A model generated the notes under the pieces. The model did not search any database and was not told the origin of the DNA. It was given only the letters and a program-made list of their open reading frames with translations. From Macrococcus carouselicus (GTDB taxonomy: Bacteria; Bacillota; Bacilli; Staphylococcales; Staphylococcaceae): DNA of 36,481 bases. How positions within the stretch are numbered: the first letter of the stretch is position 1; every line of letters begins with the position of its first letter. The position numbers and the translations under genes were made by a program. The DNA lies in the NCBI RefSeq assembly GCF_004359515.1, contig NZ_SCWD01000008.1, forward strand, positions 1 through 36,481, read 5' to 3'. Shown here one piece after another: positions 9,489-20,800 of this stretch.

Positions 9489-10019
9489 ATGAAAATTAAT
9501 GAGATAGTGATAGTGGAAGGTAAGGATGATACTGTCAGAGTGAAACAGGCAGTAGACTGTGATACCATCGAAACGAACGGGTCAGCTATTAATGAGGCGA
9601 CGCTGCAGGCTATTGAGCACGCAGCAGAAAAAAGAGGGGTGATCATTCTGACAGACCCTGATTACCCGGGCAATAAAATCAGAACGACCATTGAGAAACG
9701 GGTTCCCACAGCGAAACAGGCTTTTATCGATGCTTCCATCGCGCGGAGTAAAAGGGGGAAAATAGGAATAGAGCATGCGCCTCTTCAAGCGATTGAAGAC
9801 GCACTGGTCAATGTCAGCACACCTTTCAGCAGTGATGTAGAGACAGTCAGTAAACAGCTGCTGATTGACCTCGGACTGATCATCGGACCGGGTGCCAAAG
9901 AAAAACGAACGAAAGTCTGCCGGGTCCTTAAAATAGGCTACTGCAACGGTAAACAGCTCTTCCACCGGCTAAATGCATTCGGTGTGACAGAAGAAGATGT
10001 CAAAAACGCGATAAAGTGA
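9489..10019 (+). CDS. rnmV: Ribonuclease M5
   Basis: RNase M5 cleaves both sides of the double-stranded 5S precursor stem to give mature 5S rRNA, using bL18 as cofactor in Bacillus. The 176-residue protein has the Toprim catalytic motifs IVEGKDD (glutamate at residue 10) and TDPDYPGNKIR. The ATG at 9489 gives MKINEIVIVEGKDD, which matches the family; an ATG at 9447 would add 14 residues encoded by the hairpin. The ribosome-binding site is weak (GGGTG). Its substrates, two 5S genes with flanking stems, lie at both ends of the window. rsmA follows after 9 nt. Confidence 0.95.
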   Translation: MKINEIVIVEGKDDTVRVKQAVDCDTIETNGSAINEATLQAIEHAAEKRGVIILTDPDYPGNKIRTTIEKRVPTAKQAFIDASIARSKRGKIGIEHAPLQAIEDALVNVSTPFSSDVETVSKQLLIDLGLIIGPGAKEKRTKVCRVLKIGYCNGKQLFHRLNAFGVTEEDVKNAIK

Positions 10020-10919
<900 letters not shown>

Positions 10920-10924
10920 AAATA

Positions 10925-10953
10925 TTGACAAGTACGCTAACAGTTGATAAAAT
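10925..10953 (+). promoter_or_regulatory. veg promoter P1
   Basis: TTGACA and TAAAAT are separated by exactly 17 nt: a consensus -35 and 5/6 -10. Confidence 0.8.
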
Positions 10954-10964
10954 TTAAATTTTAT

Positions 10965-10993
10965 TTGACTAATTACTATAAAAATGATATAAT
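10965..10993 (+). promoter_or_regulatory. veg promoter P2
   Basis: TTGACT and TATAAT are separated by exactly 17 nt, with TGa before the -10. It lies exactly 40 bp downstream of P1. The strong promoter fits the very high veg transcription known in Bacillus. Confidence 0.88.
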
Positions 10994-11019
10994 TTTCCTC
11001 ATAGCGAGGTGGGGTCAAT

Positions 11020-11283
11020 ATGCCAAAAACATTAATAGACATCAAAAAAATTCTTGATTGTCAGTTAGGAAATCGTATTGTACTTAGAGCCAATGGAGGC
11101 CGTAAGAAGTTAATCGAACGCCGCGGCGTTTTGAAAGAAACTTATCCATCAGTTTTTATTGTTGAGCTTGATCAGAGCCAGCACAATTTTGAACGCGTGT
11201 CTTATACATATACCGACGTGCTGACAGAAAATGTTCAAGTTACATTTGTGAATGAAAAACAGGAAGAATTCCTCGTTCAATAA
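11020..11283 (+). CDS. veg: Veg protein
   Basis: An 87-residue small basic protein of the Veg family, recognised from [13 protein letters not shown] and the conserved [16 protein letters not shown] segment. In Bacillus Veg promotes biofilm matrix expression through an effect on the SinR pathway; the function in staphylococci is not clear. The fold is a small beta-barrel. GAGGTGG precedes the ATG. It is monocistronic here, with tandem strong promoters upstream and a terminator downstream. The spore-protein gene that follows veg in Bacillus (sspF) is absent. Confidence 0.95.
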   Translation: MPKTLIDIKKILDCQLGNRIVLRANGGRKKLIERRGVLKETYPSVFIVELDQSQHNFERVSYTYTDVLTENVQVTFVNEKQEEFLVQ

Positions 11284-11295
11284 TATTAACGAGTC

Positions 11296-11322
11296 AAGCA
11301 TATCTGAGGATATGCTTTTTTT
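11296..11322 (+). terminator. Terminator of veg
   Basis: AAGCATATC and GATATGCTT form a stem around TGAG and run into a T-tract (TTTTTT). Confidence 0.9.
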
Positions 11323-11353
11323 ATTTGTCCCATATCGCATGCATAGTGAAATG

Positions 11354-11362
11354 TGATAAAAT
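11354..11362 (+). promoter_or_regulatory. Possible extended -10 promoter of ispE
   Basis: TGATAAAAT matches an extended -10 (TGn-TAAAAT) 31 nt before the ispE ATG. No good -35 is visible, so the call rests on the position after the veg terminator. Confidence 0.4.
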
Positions 11363-11393
11363 TGTAATAATAATTTTTAAGTGAGGACGAGGG

Positions 11394-12245
11394 ATGATTT
11401 ACGAAAATGCACCGGCCAAGATCAACTTGACGTTGGATACACTATACAAACGTGAGGATGGTTATCATGAAGTCGAAATGATCATGACAACTGTCGACCT
11501 GAATGACCGCCTGACGTTGGAAAAGAGAAGAGATAAGAAGATTGTACTGAAAGTTGAACATCGTTATGTACCGACTGATCATCGTAACTTAGCCTATAAG
11601 GCTGCAAAACTGATGATGGATCGTTACGGGATTGAACAGGGCGTAACCATTACACTAGATAAAGCAATACCGATTGCAGCAGGACTTGCAGGAGGCTCAA
11701 GTGATGCGGCAGCAACATTCAGGGGGATGAATCGTCTGTTTGAACTCGGCCTTTCACTCGAAGTGCTCAGTGAACTGTCGGCTGAGATAGGGTCAGATAT
11801 CCCGTTCTGCATTTATGGCAAAACGGCTTTGTGCACGGGGCGCGGAGAAAAGCTGAAGATGCTGCCCAAACCCCCTGCTGCCTGGGTGATACTCGCTAAA
11901 CCTGATATCAGTGTGTCGACAGCTGATGTCTACGGCGCACTGAAAGTAGAGGATAAGGAAGCAGATATCCAGACTGAACAATGCGTAAAAGCGCTTGAAG
12001 CAGGTGACTATCAAATGCTGGTTGAGAATTTAGGTAATACACTTGAGAAAGTGACAACTGAGATGCATCCAGTGATTCAATCCCTGAAGGAAACGATGCA
12101 GAAGGCAGGGGTTGATGCAGCGCTTATGAGTGGCAGCGGTCCGACTGTCTACGGCCTCGCCAGCAAGGAAAGGCAGGCTAAAAGCGTTGTCAATGCTCTG
12201 AAAGGCTGCTGTAAGGAAGTCTATATGGTAAGATTGTTAGGATAA
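11394..12245 (+). CDS. ispE: 4-diphosphocytidyl-2-C-methyl-D-erythritol kinase
   Basis: A 283-residue GHMP kinase at the ispE locus position. It has the N-terminal PAKINLTLD with K9, the ATP-binding glycine-rich motif [15 protein letters not shown] at 93-107, and the C-terminal [10 protein letters not shown]. In MEP-pathway organisms IspE phosphorylates CDP-methylerythritol. Staphylococci make isoprenoids through mevalonate, and their IspE-like gene is retained without a complete MEP pathway, so the true substrate here is uncertain. The start follows GAGGACGAGGG. Confidence 0.85.
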   Translation: MIYENAPAKINLTLDTLYKREDGYHEVEMIMTTVDLNDRLTLEKRRDKKIVLKVEHRYVPTDHRNLAYKAAKLMMDRYGIEQGVTITLDKAIPIAAGLAGGSSDAAATFRGMNRLFELGLSLEVLSELSAEIGSDIPFCIYGKTALCTGRGEKLKMLPKPPAAWVILAKPDISVSTADVYGALKVEDKEADIQTEQCVKALEAGDYQMLVENLGNTLEKVTTEMHPVIQSLKETMQKAGVDAALMSGSGPTVYGLASKERQAKSVVNALKGCCKEVYMVRLLG

Positions 12246-12247
12246 AC

Positions 12248-12275
12248 TTGAAAAGCCGAACGTTTATGGTATATT
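12248..12275 (+). promoter_or_regulatory. Promoter of purR with a PurBox inside the spacer
   Basis: TTGAAA and TATATT are 16 nt apart, with TGg before the -10. The spacer contains AAAAGCCGAACGTTT (12251-12265), a good match to the PurR box (core CCGAAC flanked by A/T). A degenerate inverted copy (minus strand ACGTATGTTT) is near 12283-12292. Binding would block RNA polymerase, pointing to autorepression relieved by PRPP. Confidence 0.75.
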
Positions 12276-12307
12276 GTATTTAAAACATACGTAAATGAGG
12301 ATTGATT

Positions 12308-13132
12308 ATGAAGTTTAAGCGGAGTGAAAGAATCGTCTTTATGACGAGCTATTTATTACGTCATCCAAATGAACTGGTGCCACTCACCTTTTTTGTGCAG
12401 AAGTTCGGACAGGCGAAGTCATCCATCAGTGAAGATATTCAGATCATCAAAGAGACATTTGATAAAGAAAAGATAGGGATTATTACGACGACTGCGGGAG
12501 CGAGCGGTGGTGTCACATTTCGGCCTAAGATGTATAAGGAAGAAGCTGCAATTCTGATTGACCAGCTGATTGATATGCTGGAGCAAAGCGACCGGCTGCT
12601 GCCGGGCGGTTATCTGTTCATGTCGGACATGGTAGGGAACCCGCGACTGCTCGGACAGGTGGGAGAACTTATCGCCACGCTCTATATGGATAAAGAAATA
12701 GATGCAGTGGTGACCATCGCGACAAAAGGAATTTCTCTTGCGAACGCAGTGGCGCATACGATGAACCTGCCTGTTGTGGTGATTCGAAAGGACAATAAGG
12801 TCACTGAAGGCTCTACAGTCAGTATCAATTATGTTTCGGGCTCTTCTCGTAAAATAGAGACGATGGTCTTGTCGAAACGGACGCTTCCAGAAGGTGCGAA
12901 TGTCCTGATTGTCGATGATTTCATGCGTGCCGGGGGCTCTATTAACGGCGTCATGAATTTGATGAGCGAGTTTAAAGCGAAGGTCGCCGGGGTATCTGTA
13001 CTTGTAGAATCTAAAGAAGTAAAGAATCGCTTAATAGAGGACTACACTTCACTGGTTAAACTATCTGATGTTGATGAGTATAATCAGTCTTTCACAGTAG
13101 AAAAAGGCAACTGCCTGAATCATTTCAAATAG
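12308..13132 (+). CDS. purR: Purine operon repressor PurR
   Basis: A 274-residue repressor with an N-terminal winged helix (MKFKRSERIVFMTSYLL, then KSSISEDIQIIK as recognition region) and a C-terminal phosphoribosyltransferase-fold effector domain. The PRPP loop reads VLIVDDFMRAGGS at residues 199-211. PurR represses purine synthesis genes and is released by PRPP; the PRPP-making enzyme Prs is encoded a few genes downstream. The ATG at 12308 has GAGG 8 nt upstream; a TTG at 12302 is in frame but too close to it. ridA follows after 11 nt. Confidence 0.97.
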   Translation: MKFKRSERIVFMTSYLLRHPNELVPLTFFVQKFGQAKSSISEDIQIIKETFDKEKIGIITTTAGASGGVTFRPKMYKEEAAILIDQLIDMLEQSDRLLPGGYLFMSDMVGNPRLLGQVGELIATLYMDKEIDAVVTIATKGISLANAVAHTMNLPVVVIRKDNKVTEGSTVSINYVSGSSRKIETMVLSKRTLPEGANVLIVDDFMRAGGSINGVMNLMSEFKAKVAGVSVLVESKEVKNRLIEDYTSLVKLSDVDEYNQSFTVEKGNCLNHFK

Positions 13133-13143
13133 AGGAGAATAGA

Positions 13144-13521
13144 ATGATGAAATCAATTTTTTCTAAAAAAGTAGCGGCAGCAATCGGACCCTATTGTCAC
13201 GCAGTGGTTGTTAACAATATGGTCTATACAAGCGGGCAGCTTCCACTTACAGCAGAGGGTGTGCTCGTAGGAGAAGATATCCAGGCTCAGACTGATCAGG
13301 TTCTTAAAAACTTACAGCTGGTCCTGGCAGACAGCGGAGCAAGCTTGGATTCTGTTATCAAAACTACGATTTTTATTAAGGATATGAATGATTTTCCTTT
13401 AATTAATGAAGTATATGGCAGTTATTTTGCTGAGCATCTTCCCGCTCGCAGTTGTGTGGAAGTCAGCCGTCTACCGAAAGATGTTAAAGTTGAAATCGAG
13501 GTTGTAGCTCTAGTCCGTTAA
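13144..13521 (+). CDS. ridA: RidA-family enamine/imine deaminase (YabJ)
   Basis: A 125-residue RidA/YjgF-type protein that hydrolyses reactive 2-aminoacrylate and related imines to ketoacids. The conserved segments are [29 protein letters not shown] and the active-site arginine and glutamate in PARSCVEV and KVEIEVV. GAGGAG lies 6 nt before the first ATG and 9 nt before a second at 13147, so either may be used. The trio purR-ridA-spoVG matches Bacillus and Staphylococcus, where yabJ is translated with spoVG. The N-terminus ([12 protein letters not shown]) is unlike the usual family start. Confidence 0.94.
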   Translation: MMKSIFSKKVAAAIGPYCHAVVVNNMVYTSGQLPLTAEGVLVGEDIQAQTDQVLKNLQLVLADSGASLDSVIKTTIFIKDMNDFPLINEVYGSYFAEHLPARSCVEVSRLPKDVKVEIEVVALVR

Positions 13522-13541
13522 GCGAGAAGGAGGCAGCTCAA

Positions 13542-13916
13542 GTGAAAGTAACAGATGTTCGACTCAGAAAAATTGACACTGATGGCCGTATGAAAGCACT
13601 CGTCTCTATCACGCTGGATGAAGTATTTGTCATCCACGATCTGCGGGTGATCGAAGGGAATTCAGGTATGTTTGTGGCGATGCCGAGTAAACGTACGCCA
13701 GATGGGGAATTCCGTGATATTGCACACCCTATCAACAGCGAAATGCGACAGGAAATCCAGCAGGCCGTCATGAAGGTTTATGATGAAACACCAGAGCCAT
13801 TGATTAATGATGATATACAGACTTACGAAGATACCGATGCCGCTACCAGTATAGAGGCAGAAGGTCTGATAGAGGATGACTCAATGACGACGGTAGAAGA
13901 AGATCTGCAGAAATAG
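13542..13916 (+). CDS. spoVG: SpoVG nucleic-acid-binding regulator
   Basis: SpoVG is a site-specific DNA- and RNA-binding regulator; in staphylococci it controls capsule and exoprotein genes. Residues 1-85 match the family closely ([40 protein letters not shown]). The protein has 124 residues, about 24 more than S. aureus SpoVG, owing to an acidic C-terminal tail rich in D, E and T. The start is GTG, preceded by a strong AAGGAGG. It ends the purR-ridA-spoVG transcript, with a terminator 2 nt after the stop. Confidence 0.95.
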   Translation: MKVTDVRLRKIDTDGRMKALVSITLDEVFVIHDLRVIEGNSGMFVAMPSKRTPDGEFRDIAHPINSEMRQEIQQAVMKVYDETPEPLINDDIQTYEDTDAATSIEAEGLIEDDSMTTVEEDLQK

Positions 13917-13917
13917 G

Positions 13918-13945
13918 GGAGAGAGCATGCAGCTCTCTCTTTTTT
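13918..13945 (+). terminator. Terminator of spoVG
   Basis: GAGAGAGC and GCTCTCTC form an 8-bp stem around ATGCA, followed by TTTTTT. Confidence 0.92.
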
Positions 13946-13961
13946 ATATCTGGATAAGTGC

Positions 13962-15378
<1,417 letters not shown>

Positions 15379-15397
15379 AAGCTGTGGAGGCAAAAAA

Positions 15398-16363
15398 ATG
15401 TTATATACCGAAATCAAAGACACGAAATTAAAAATCTTTTCCCTGGAAAGTAATCAACCATTAGCAGACGAAATCGCTAAACATATAGGTTTACCGCTTG
15501 GGAAGTCAAGTGTAAAACGTTTCAGCGATGGGGAAATTCAGATCAATATTGAGGAAAGTATCCGCGGTTGTGATGTATTCATCATCCAGTCGACATCGAA
15601 TCCTGTTAACGATCACTTAATGGAACTGCTGATTATGATTGATGCGCTGAAACGTGCATCAGCGGTAACAATTAACGTTGTAATGCCTTACTATGGATAT
15701 GCTCGACAGGACCGTAAAGCACGAAGTCGTGAACCGATCACAGCAAAACTTGTAGCGAACTTACTTGAAAAAGCAGGTGCGGACCGTGTCATCGCGCTTG
15801 ATCTGCATGCTCCACAGATCCAGGGATTCTTCGACATTCCAATCGACCATTTAATGGGCGAGCCAATTCTTTCTGACTACTTCCTGGATAAAAAGGATAT
15901 TGATTTAGAAAGCCTGGTTATCGTTTCACCTGACCACGGTGGTGTAACAAGAGCCCGCAAAATGGCTGACCGCCTGAAAGCGCCGATCGCTATCATTGAT
16001 AAACGTCGTCCGAAGCCGAACGTTGCTGAAGTAATGAACATTGTGGGCGATATCAATGGCAAGACAGCGATTATTATTGATGACATCATTGATACTGCCG
16101 GTACAATCTCTATCGCTGCTCAGGCACTTATTGATAAAGGTGCTAAAGAAGTCTATGCATGCTGTACACACCCAGTGCTATCCGGACCTGCGTTTGAACG
16201 TATCGAAAATTCAGCGATCAAAGAGCTGGTCGTGACAAACTCAATCAACTTACCGCAGGAAGGCAGACCTGTTAAAATTGTTCAGTTATCAGTAGCGGAA
16301 TTACTTGCTCAGGCGATTGTCCGAATCTATGAACAGGAATCCGTCAGTATTTTATTTGATTAA
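15398..16363 (+). CDS. prs: Ribose-phosphate pyrophosphokinase
   Basis: Prs makes PRPP from ribose-5-phosphate and ATP, feeding purine, pyrimidine, NAD, histidine and tryptophan synthesis. The 321-residue class I protein shows the catalytic flexible loop region [14 protein letters not shown], the ATP-binding FSDGEI segment and the PRPP-binding loop [12 protein letters not shown]. The start follows GTGGAGG. It is cotranscribed with glmU. No terminator is seen before the rplY leader, so read-through may add to rplY expression. Confidence 0.98.
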   Translation: MLYTEIKDTKLKIFSLESNQPLADEIAKHIGLPLGKSSVKRFSDGEIQINIEESIRGCDVFIIQSTSNPVNDHLMELLIMIDALKRASAVTINVVMPYYGYARQDRKARSREPITAKLVANLLEKAGADRVIALDLHAPQIQGFFDIPIDHLMGEPILSDYFLDKKDIDLESLVIVSPDHGGVTRARKMADRLKAPIAIIDKRRPKPNVAEVMNIVGDINGKTAIIIDDIIDTAGTISIAAQALIDKGAKEVYACCTHPVLSGPAFERIENSAIKELVVTNSINLPQEGRPVKIVQLSVAELLAQAIVRIYEQESVSILFD

Positions 16364-16376
16364 TTTAAGAATAAAT

Positions 16377-16401
16377 GTTTAAGCTTTTCGTATCCGGGTA
16401 T
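16377..16401 (+). promoter_or_regulatory. Sigma-B promoter of rplY (ctc)
   Basis: GTTTAA, 13 nt, GGGTAT is a perfect match to the general-stress sigma-B consensus (GTTTAA, 12-15 nt, GGGTAT). The ctc gene of Bacillus is a classic sigma-B target. Confidence 0.87.
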
Positions 16402-16507
16402 CAGTTATGCATAAGAGAAAATAAACGCTATGCAAGCAGGTTATCACAACTGATGGGCAGGCGTAGGGCGTTCCTCTGCACGAGGGACACGAAAGGCAGG
16501 AAATAAA
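16402..16507 (+). promoter_or_regulatory. Structured leader of rplY
   Basis: About 100 nt between the predicted sigma-B start and the rplY ATG. A hairpin at 16470-16488 pairs GTTCCTC with GAGGGAC around TGCAC. A CTGC (16476-16479) within it could instead pair with GCAG upstream (16457-16460) or with GCAG in the rplY ribosome-binding region (16497-16499 and neighbour), so alternative folds that expose or hide the start are possible. GCATA and TATGC (16409-16413, 16429-16433) may form a further stem. No known riboswitch class was recognised. Confidence 0.45.
16453..16506 (+). CDS. Possible 17-residue leader peptide ahead of rplY
   Basis: A short frame starts at ATG 16453 and ends one base before the rplY ATG. 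It would encode a basic peptide with seven Arg or Lys residues; four of its five Arg codons are AGG. Its ATG overlaps the stop of a still shorter 7-codon frame (16430-16453) as TGATG. The ribosome-binding site is weak (AGG, 12 nt upstream). Translation is unproven and the pattern may reflect RNA structure only. Confidence 0.2.
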   Translation: MGRRRAFLCTRDTKGRK

Positions 16508-17173
16508 ATGACTCATTTACAGGCAGTCGAAAGACAAGGTAAATCATCACGTTCAGAATTAAATCAATTAAGAAATATAGGTAAAATCCCAGCAGTCGTT
16601 TACGGCTACGGTGCAAACAACACAGCAGTACATGTTGATGCAGCAGAATTCACTAAAGTCATGCGTGAAGTGGGACGTAATGGCGTAATTGAACTTGCGT
16701 TGGAATCAGGCTCAACTAAAGTGATGGTATCTGACTATCAGGTAGATCCACTTAAACATCAGGTGACACATATCGATTTCCTAGCAATCAACATGAAAGC
16801 TGAATTAACGGTTGATGTTACTGTGACATTGACTGGTGAAGCGATAGGTGCCGAAGAAGGCGGCGTTGTTCAGCAGCCATTATTCACATTATCTGTAACA
16901 GCGACACCGGATGAAATCCCTGAAACGATTGAAGTAGACGTAACTGAACTTAATATCGGTGAATCATTCATGGTCAGCGATTTACGTAGCAACAGAAACT
17001 ATACAATCAACAATGAAGACGATGAAGTAGTGGCATCTGTAGTACCACCGACAGTAGTTGAAGAATCTGAAGAAGCAGCTGAGGGCGAAGCGACTGAAGG
17101 CGGAGAAGCAGCTGAGGGTGAAACTACTGAAGAAAGTGACAAAGAAGAATCTTCTGAAGAAAAAGCTGAATAA
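16508..17173 (+). CDS. rplY: Ribosomal protein bL25, CTC form (general stress protein)
   Basis: bL25/Ctc binds loop E of 5S rRNA in the 50S central protuberance. The 221-residue protein has the N-terminal 5S-binding domain (about 1-90; [18 protein letters not shown]) and the C-terminal TL5-type beta domain (about 95-185). An acidic Glu- and Ala-rich tail follows, as is common in the CTC form. The ribosome-binding site is modest (GCAGGA). A sigma-B promoter and structured leader precede it; a strong terminator follows. Its 5S target is encoded twice in the window. Confidence 0.97.
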   Translation: MTHLQAVERQGKSSRSELNQLRNIGKIPAVVYGYGANNTAVHVDAAEFTKVMREVGRNGVIELALESGSTKVMVSDYQVDPLKHQVTHIDFLAINMKAELTVDVTVTLTGEAIGAEEGGVVQQPLFTLSVTATPDEIPETIEVDVTELNIGESFMVSDLRSNRNYTINNEDDEVVASVVPPTVVEESEEAAEGEATEGGEAAEGETTEESDKEESSEEKAE

Positions 17174-17186
17174 TCATTCAGATTTC

Positions 17187-17216
17187 AACAGACAGCTGAG
17201 GCTGTCTGTTTTTTTT
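17187..17216 (+). terminator. Terminator of rplY
   Basis: A perfect 10-bp stem, AACAGACAGC and GCTGTCTGTT, with a TGAG loop and a long T-run. Confidence 0.95.
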
Positions 17217-17231
17217 ATAAAGTGAAATCGT

Positions 17232-17237
17232 TATAAT
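17232..17237 (+). promoter_or_regulatory. Probable -10 of the pth promoter
   Basis: TATAAT lies 31 nt before the pth ATG. The only sequence 17 nt upstream is the T-run of the rplY terminator (TTTTTT), a poor -35. Confidence 0.45.
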
Positions 17238-17268
17238 AGCATTAATGAACTGTAAAATGGAGGTTTCT

Positions 17269-17841
17269 ATGAAATGTATTATCGGGCTCGGCAATATCGG
17301 GCGTAAATATGAAAACACACGACATAATATCGGGTTTATGGCCGTTGATGCTTTCTGTGACAAACATCAACTTGAGCTGGATAAGCAGAAGTTCAACGGT
17401 TTATATACAGTTTCTGTCATCAAAGGTGAGAAAGTTCTGCTGATTGAGCCGATGACCTATATGAATGCTTCAGGTGAAGCAGTCCGTCCCCTGCTGGATT
17501 ATTATAAGGTGAAGACAGAGGATATTCTAGTTCTCTATGATGATCTGGATATGCCACCTGGGCGCCTGCGCTTAAGACCAAAAGGATCTGCCGGTGGCCA
17601 CAATGGCATCCGCTCATTGATTCAGCATCTCGGGACTGATGAGTTCAAACGAATCAGAATCGGTATCGGTAGGCCGCCTGGCCGGATGAAAGTGCCGGAT
17701 TTTGTGCTGCATAAATTTTCAGATGACGAGATGATCACGATGGACCGAGTGATTGAGCGTACAATTGAAGCCTGTGAGGCATTTCTGACAGGTGAGCGCT
17801 TTGAAAATGTGATGAATCAGTATAATGGTGATGTCAATTGA
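17269..17841 (+). CDS. pth: Peptidyl-tRNA hydrolase
   Basis: Pth cleaves the ester bond of peptidyl-tRNAs released from stalled ribosomes. The 190-residue protein has the catalytic histidine H19 in NTRHNIGF, the substrate-binding [12 protein letters not shown] with its conserved asparagine, [14 protein letters not shown], and GSAGGHNG. The ATG at 17269 follows ATGGAGG; further upstream in-frame ATGs lack a ribosome-binding site and extend past the family start. Its stop overlaps the TTG start of mfd. Confidence 0.97.
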   Translation: MKCIIGLGNIGRKYENTRHNIGFMAVDAFCDKHQLELDKQKFNGLYTVSVIKGEKVLLIEPMTYMNASGEAVRPLLDYYKVKTEDILVLYDDLDMPPGRLRLRPKGSAGGHNGIRSLIQHLGTDEFKRIRIGIGRPPGRMKVPDFVLHKFSDDEMITMDRVIERTIEACEAFLTGERFENVMNQYNGDVN

Positions 17842-20800
17842 AGCCGTTGATTTCAAATGTCGTTCAGCAGGATGAAAGATTCAAGGAGCTGTCCGCGGTC
17901 TTCGGACAGAAGAATCTGCTTATTACCGGTCTTAATCCCTCTGCCAAAGTAGTCATGATGGTGGAACAATATTTAACGCAGGACCGTCAGATGATGATTG
18001 TCACGAATAATCTTTACCAGGCGGAGCGACTGGAGAATGATCTGGCTCAGCTTGTACCCGCAGAAGAACTTTATAAATATCCTGTGCAGGATATTATGAT
18101 AGAAGAATTCTCAACGAAGAGTCCAGACCTTATGAGTGAGAGAATTCGTGCATTGACTCGCCTGTCGAATGATGGGAAGGGTTTATTTATCGTTCCTATC
18201 AATGGACTTAAGAAACTGCTCAGTCCGAAAGAACTCTTTCAGGCACATGTCATTCAACTTGTTGTAGGAGAGGATATTGAGCTGGAGACTCTGCAGCAGC
18301 AACTAGTTGATATGGGGTATATGAGACGTAATCAAGTGACGACTGTAGGTGAGTTTTCAGTTCGCGGGGGTCTGATTGATATCTTTCCGATGCTTGGCAG
18401 ACCCGTCCGTATTGAACTCTTTGATACAGAGATCGACAGCATCCGTTATTTTGATGGGGATACACAGCGTTCAGAAGAGAACATTGAAAAGGCTGAAATA
18501 ACGGCAGCCAGTGAGTTTATCTTTAATGACGACCAGATTAAAAGCATCAGAGATGGCTTGAAGACCGCACTTGATGAAACAAAGAAGAAATTATCGAAAG
18601 AAGCGCAGCAGGACCTGCATGAAACTTATGACAATCTGATGTCCCATTCCGCAGAGCTGCTTGATCATAACGTATTAAGACGGGCCATCAAGTTTGCTTA
18701 TCCGGAAGAAACAACGATAGTGGATTATCTTCAGTCCGATGCCCTGATTGTTGTCGATGAATTCAACCGCATTAAAGAAGCGGAGGAAACCATCACCCGA
18801 GAAATAGATGAATTCCAGCAGTCCCTGATTGAGAGCGGACGTGGCTTTATCGGTCAGCGATTCATTAAAGAAGAGGCATTTCATCAGCTGCTGAATCACT
18901 TTACAACTACATTCTTTACACTATTCACAGCGACGATGCCGGTTAAAATTGAAGAGATTGTTAAGTTCTCATGTAAACCCGTGCAGCAGTTCTATGGTCA
19001 GTATGATCTGATGTTCTCGGAATTTGACCGCTTCAGAAAGCAGGCTTATACGATGGTAGTGCTTGCTTCTAATCCGACCCGTAAAAAGAAGATTCAGGAT
19101 ATGCTCGTGGATATGCAGCTGCCGGTATCGGTAGACCGGACAGCAGAGCCGGGTATTGCAGTGATTACAAGCGGAGATCTGTCTGAAGGATTTGAGCTGC
19201 CGTATATGAAGCTTGCAGTAATTACTGAGCGTGAACTATTCAAACTGCGAAAAGAGAAACCGCGACGCAACCAGAAGAAATTGTCGAATGCAGAAAAAAT
19301 TAAATCCTACCAGGAACTGAACATCGGTGACTACGTCGTCCATATCCATCATGGTGTCGGCCGTTATCTCGGCGTTGAAACACTTGAGGTCAATCACATC
19401 CATAAGGATTATATCAAGATACAGTATAAAGGGACTGACCAGCTCTTTGTGCCGGTGGACCAGATGTCGTACGTCCAGAAGTTCGTCGGTGCTGAGGATA
19501 AAGAGCCGAAGCTCAATAAGATGGGCGGTACGGAATGGAAGAAAACAAAGGCACGCGTTCAGCAGAGTGTCAATGATATCGCGGATGAACTGCTGAAGCT
19601 CTATCAGGAGCGTGAACGTATCGTAGGCTATCAGTTCGGACCGGATACAGAAGAGCAGGATACGTTTGAAATGGATTTCCCTTATGAACCGACTGTCGAT
19701 CAGGTCCGTTCACTTGAAGAAATCAAGGAGGACATGGAGAAACCGAAGCCGATGGACCGTTTATTGTGCGGCGATGTGGGTTATGGTAAGACGGAAGTCG
19801 CTGTACGGGCTGCATTCAAAGCTGTAATGGACGGTAAACAGGTCGCTTTTCTTGTGCCGACGACTATCCTGGCGCAGCAGCACTACGAGACATTTATTGA
19901 ACGGATGCAGGATTATGCGGTTGAGATTCAGATGATGAGCCGCTTCAGAACAGCGAAAGAGATCAAAGCGACCAAAGAAGGCCTGAAGTCAGGCTTTGTG
20001 GATATCGTCATCGGTACACATAAACTTCTGAGTAAAGATGTCATCTATAAAGACCTCGGCCTCCTGATTGTCGATGAAGAGCAGCGCTTCGGTGTTACAC
20101 ATAAAGAAAAAATCAAGGCACTGAAAACGAATGTGGATGTCCTGACACTTACGGCAACTCCGATACCGAGAACGCTGCATATGAGTTTACTTGGTGTACG
20201 TGATCTTTCTGTAATCGAGACGCCTCCGGAAAACCGTTTCCCGGTACAGACTTATGTACTTGAATATCAGCATAATTTCATCAAAGAAGCACTTGAGCGC
20301 GAACTTGCACGTAATGGGCAGGTATTCTATCTCTATAACAGGGTGGCGACAATCTACCAGAAAGCAGAGCAGCTGGAGATGATGCTGCCGGATGCACGTA
20401 TTGGTGTGGCGCACGGGCAGATGTCTGAACGTGAACTTGAAGAGACGATGCTCGCCTTTATCAACGGTGAATATGATGTCCTTGTCACGACTACGATCAT
20501 CGAGACCGGGGTTGATGTGCCAAATGCCAATACGCTCATTATAGAAGACGCGGACCGGTTCGGTCTCAGTCAGCTGTATCAGCTGCGGGGTCGTGTCGGC
20601 CGAAGCAACCGGATCAGTTATGCCTATTTTCTGCATGCGCCGAACAAGGTGCTGACAGAAGTAGCGGAGCAGCGGCTGCAGGCCATCAAGGAATTCACGG
20701 AGCTGGGCTCAGGCTTCAAGATTGCGATGCGTGACCTTAATATCCGCGGGGCCGGGAACCTGCTCGGCCGTCAGCAGCATGGTTTTATTGACTCAGTCGG

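Noticed and set aside
16430-16453. Seven-codon frame at the start of the rplY leader as a gene
   Set aside because: No ribosome-binding site; kept only as part of the leader observation.
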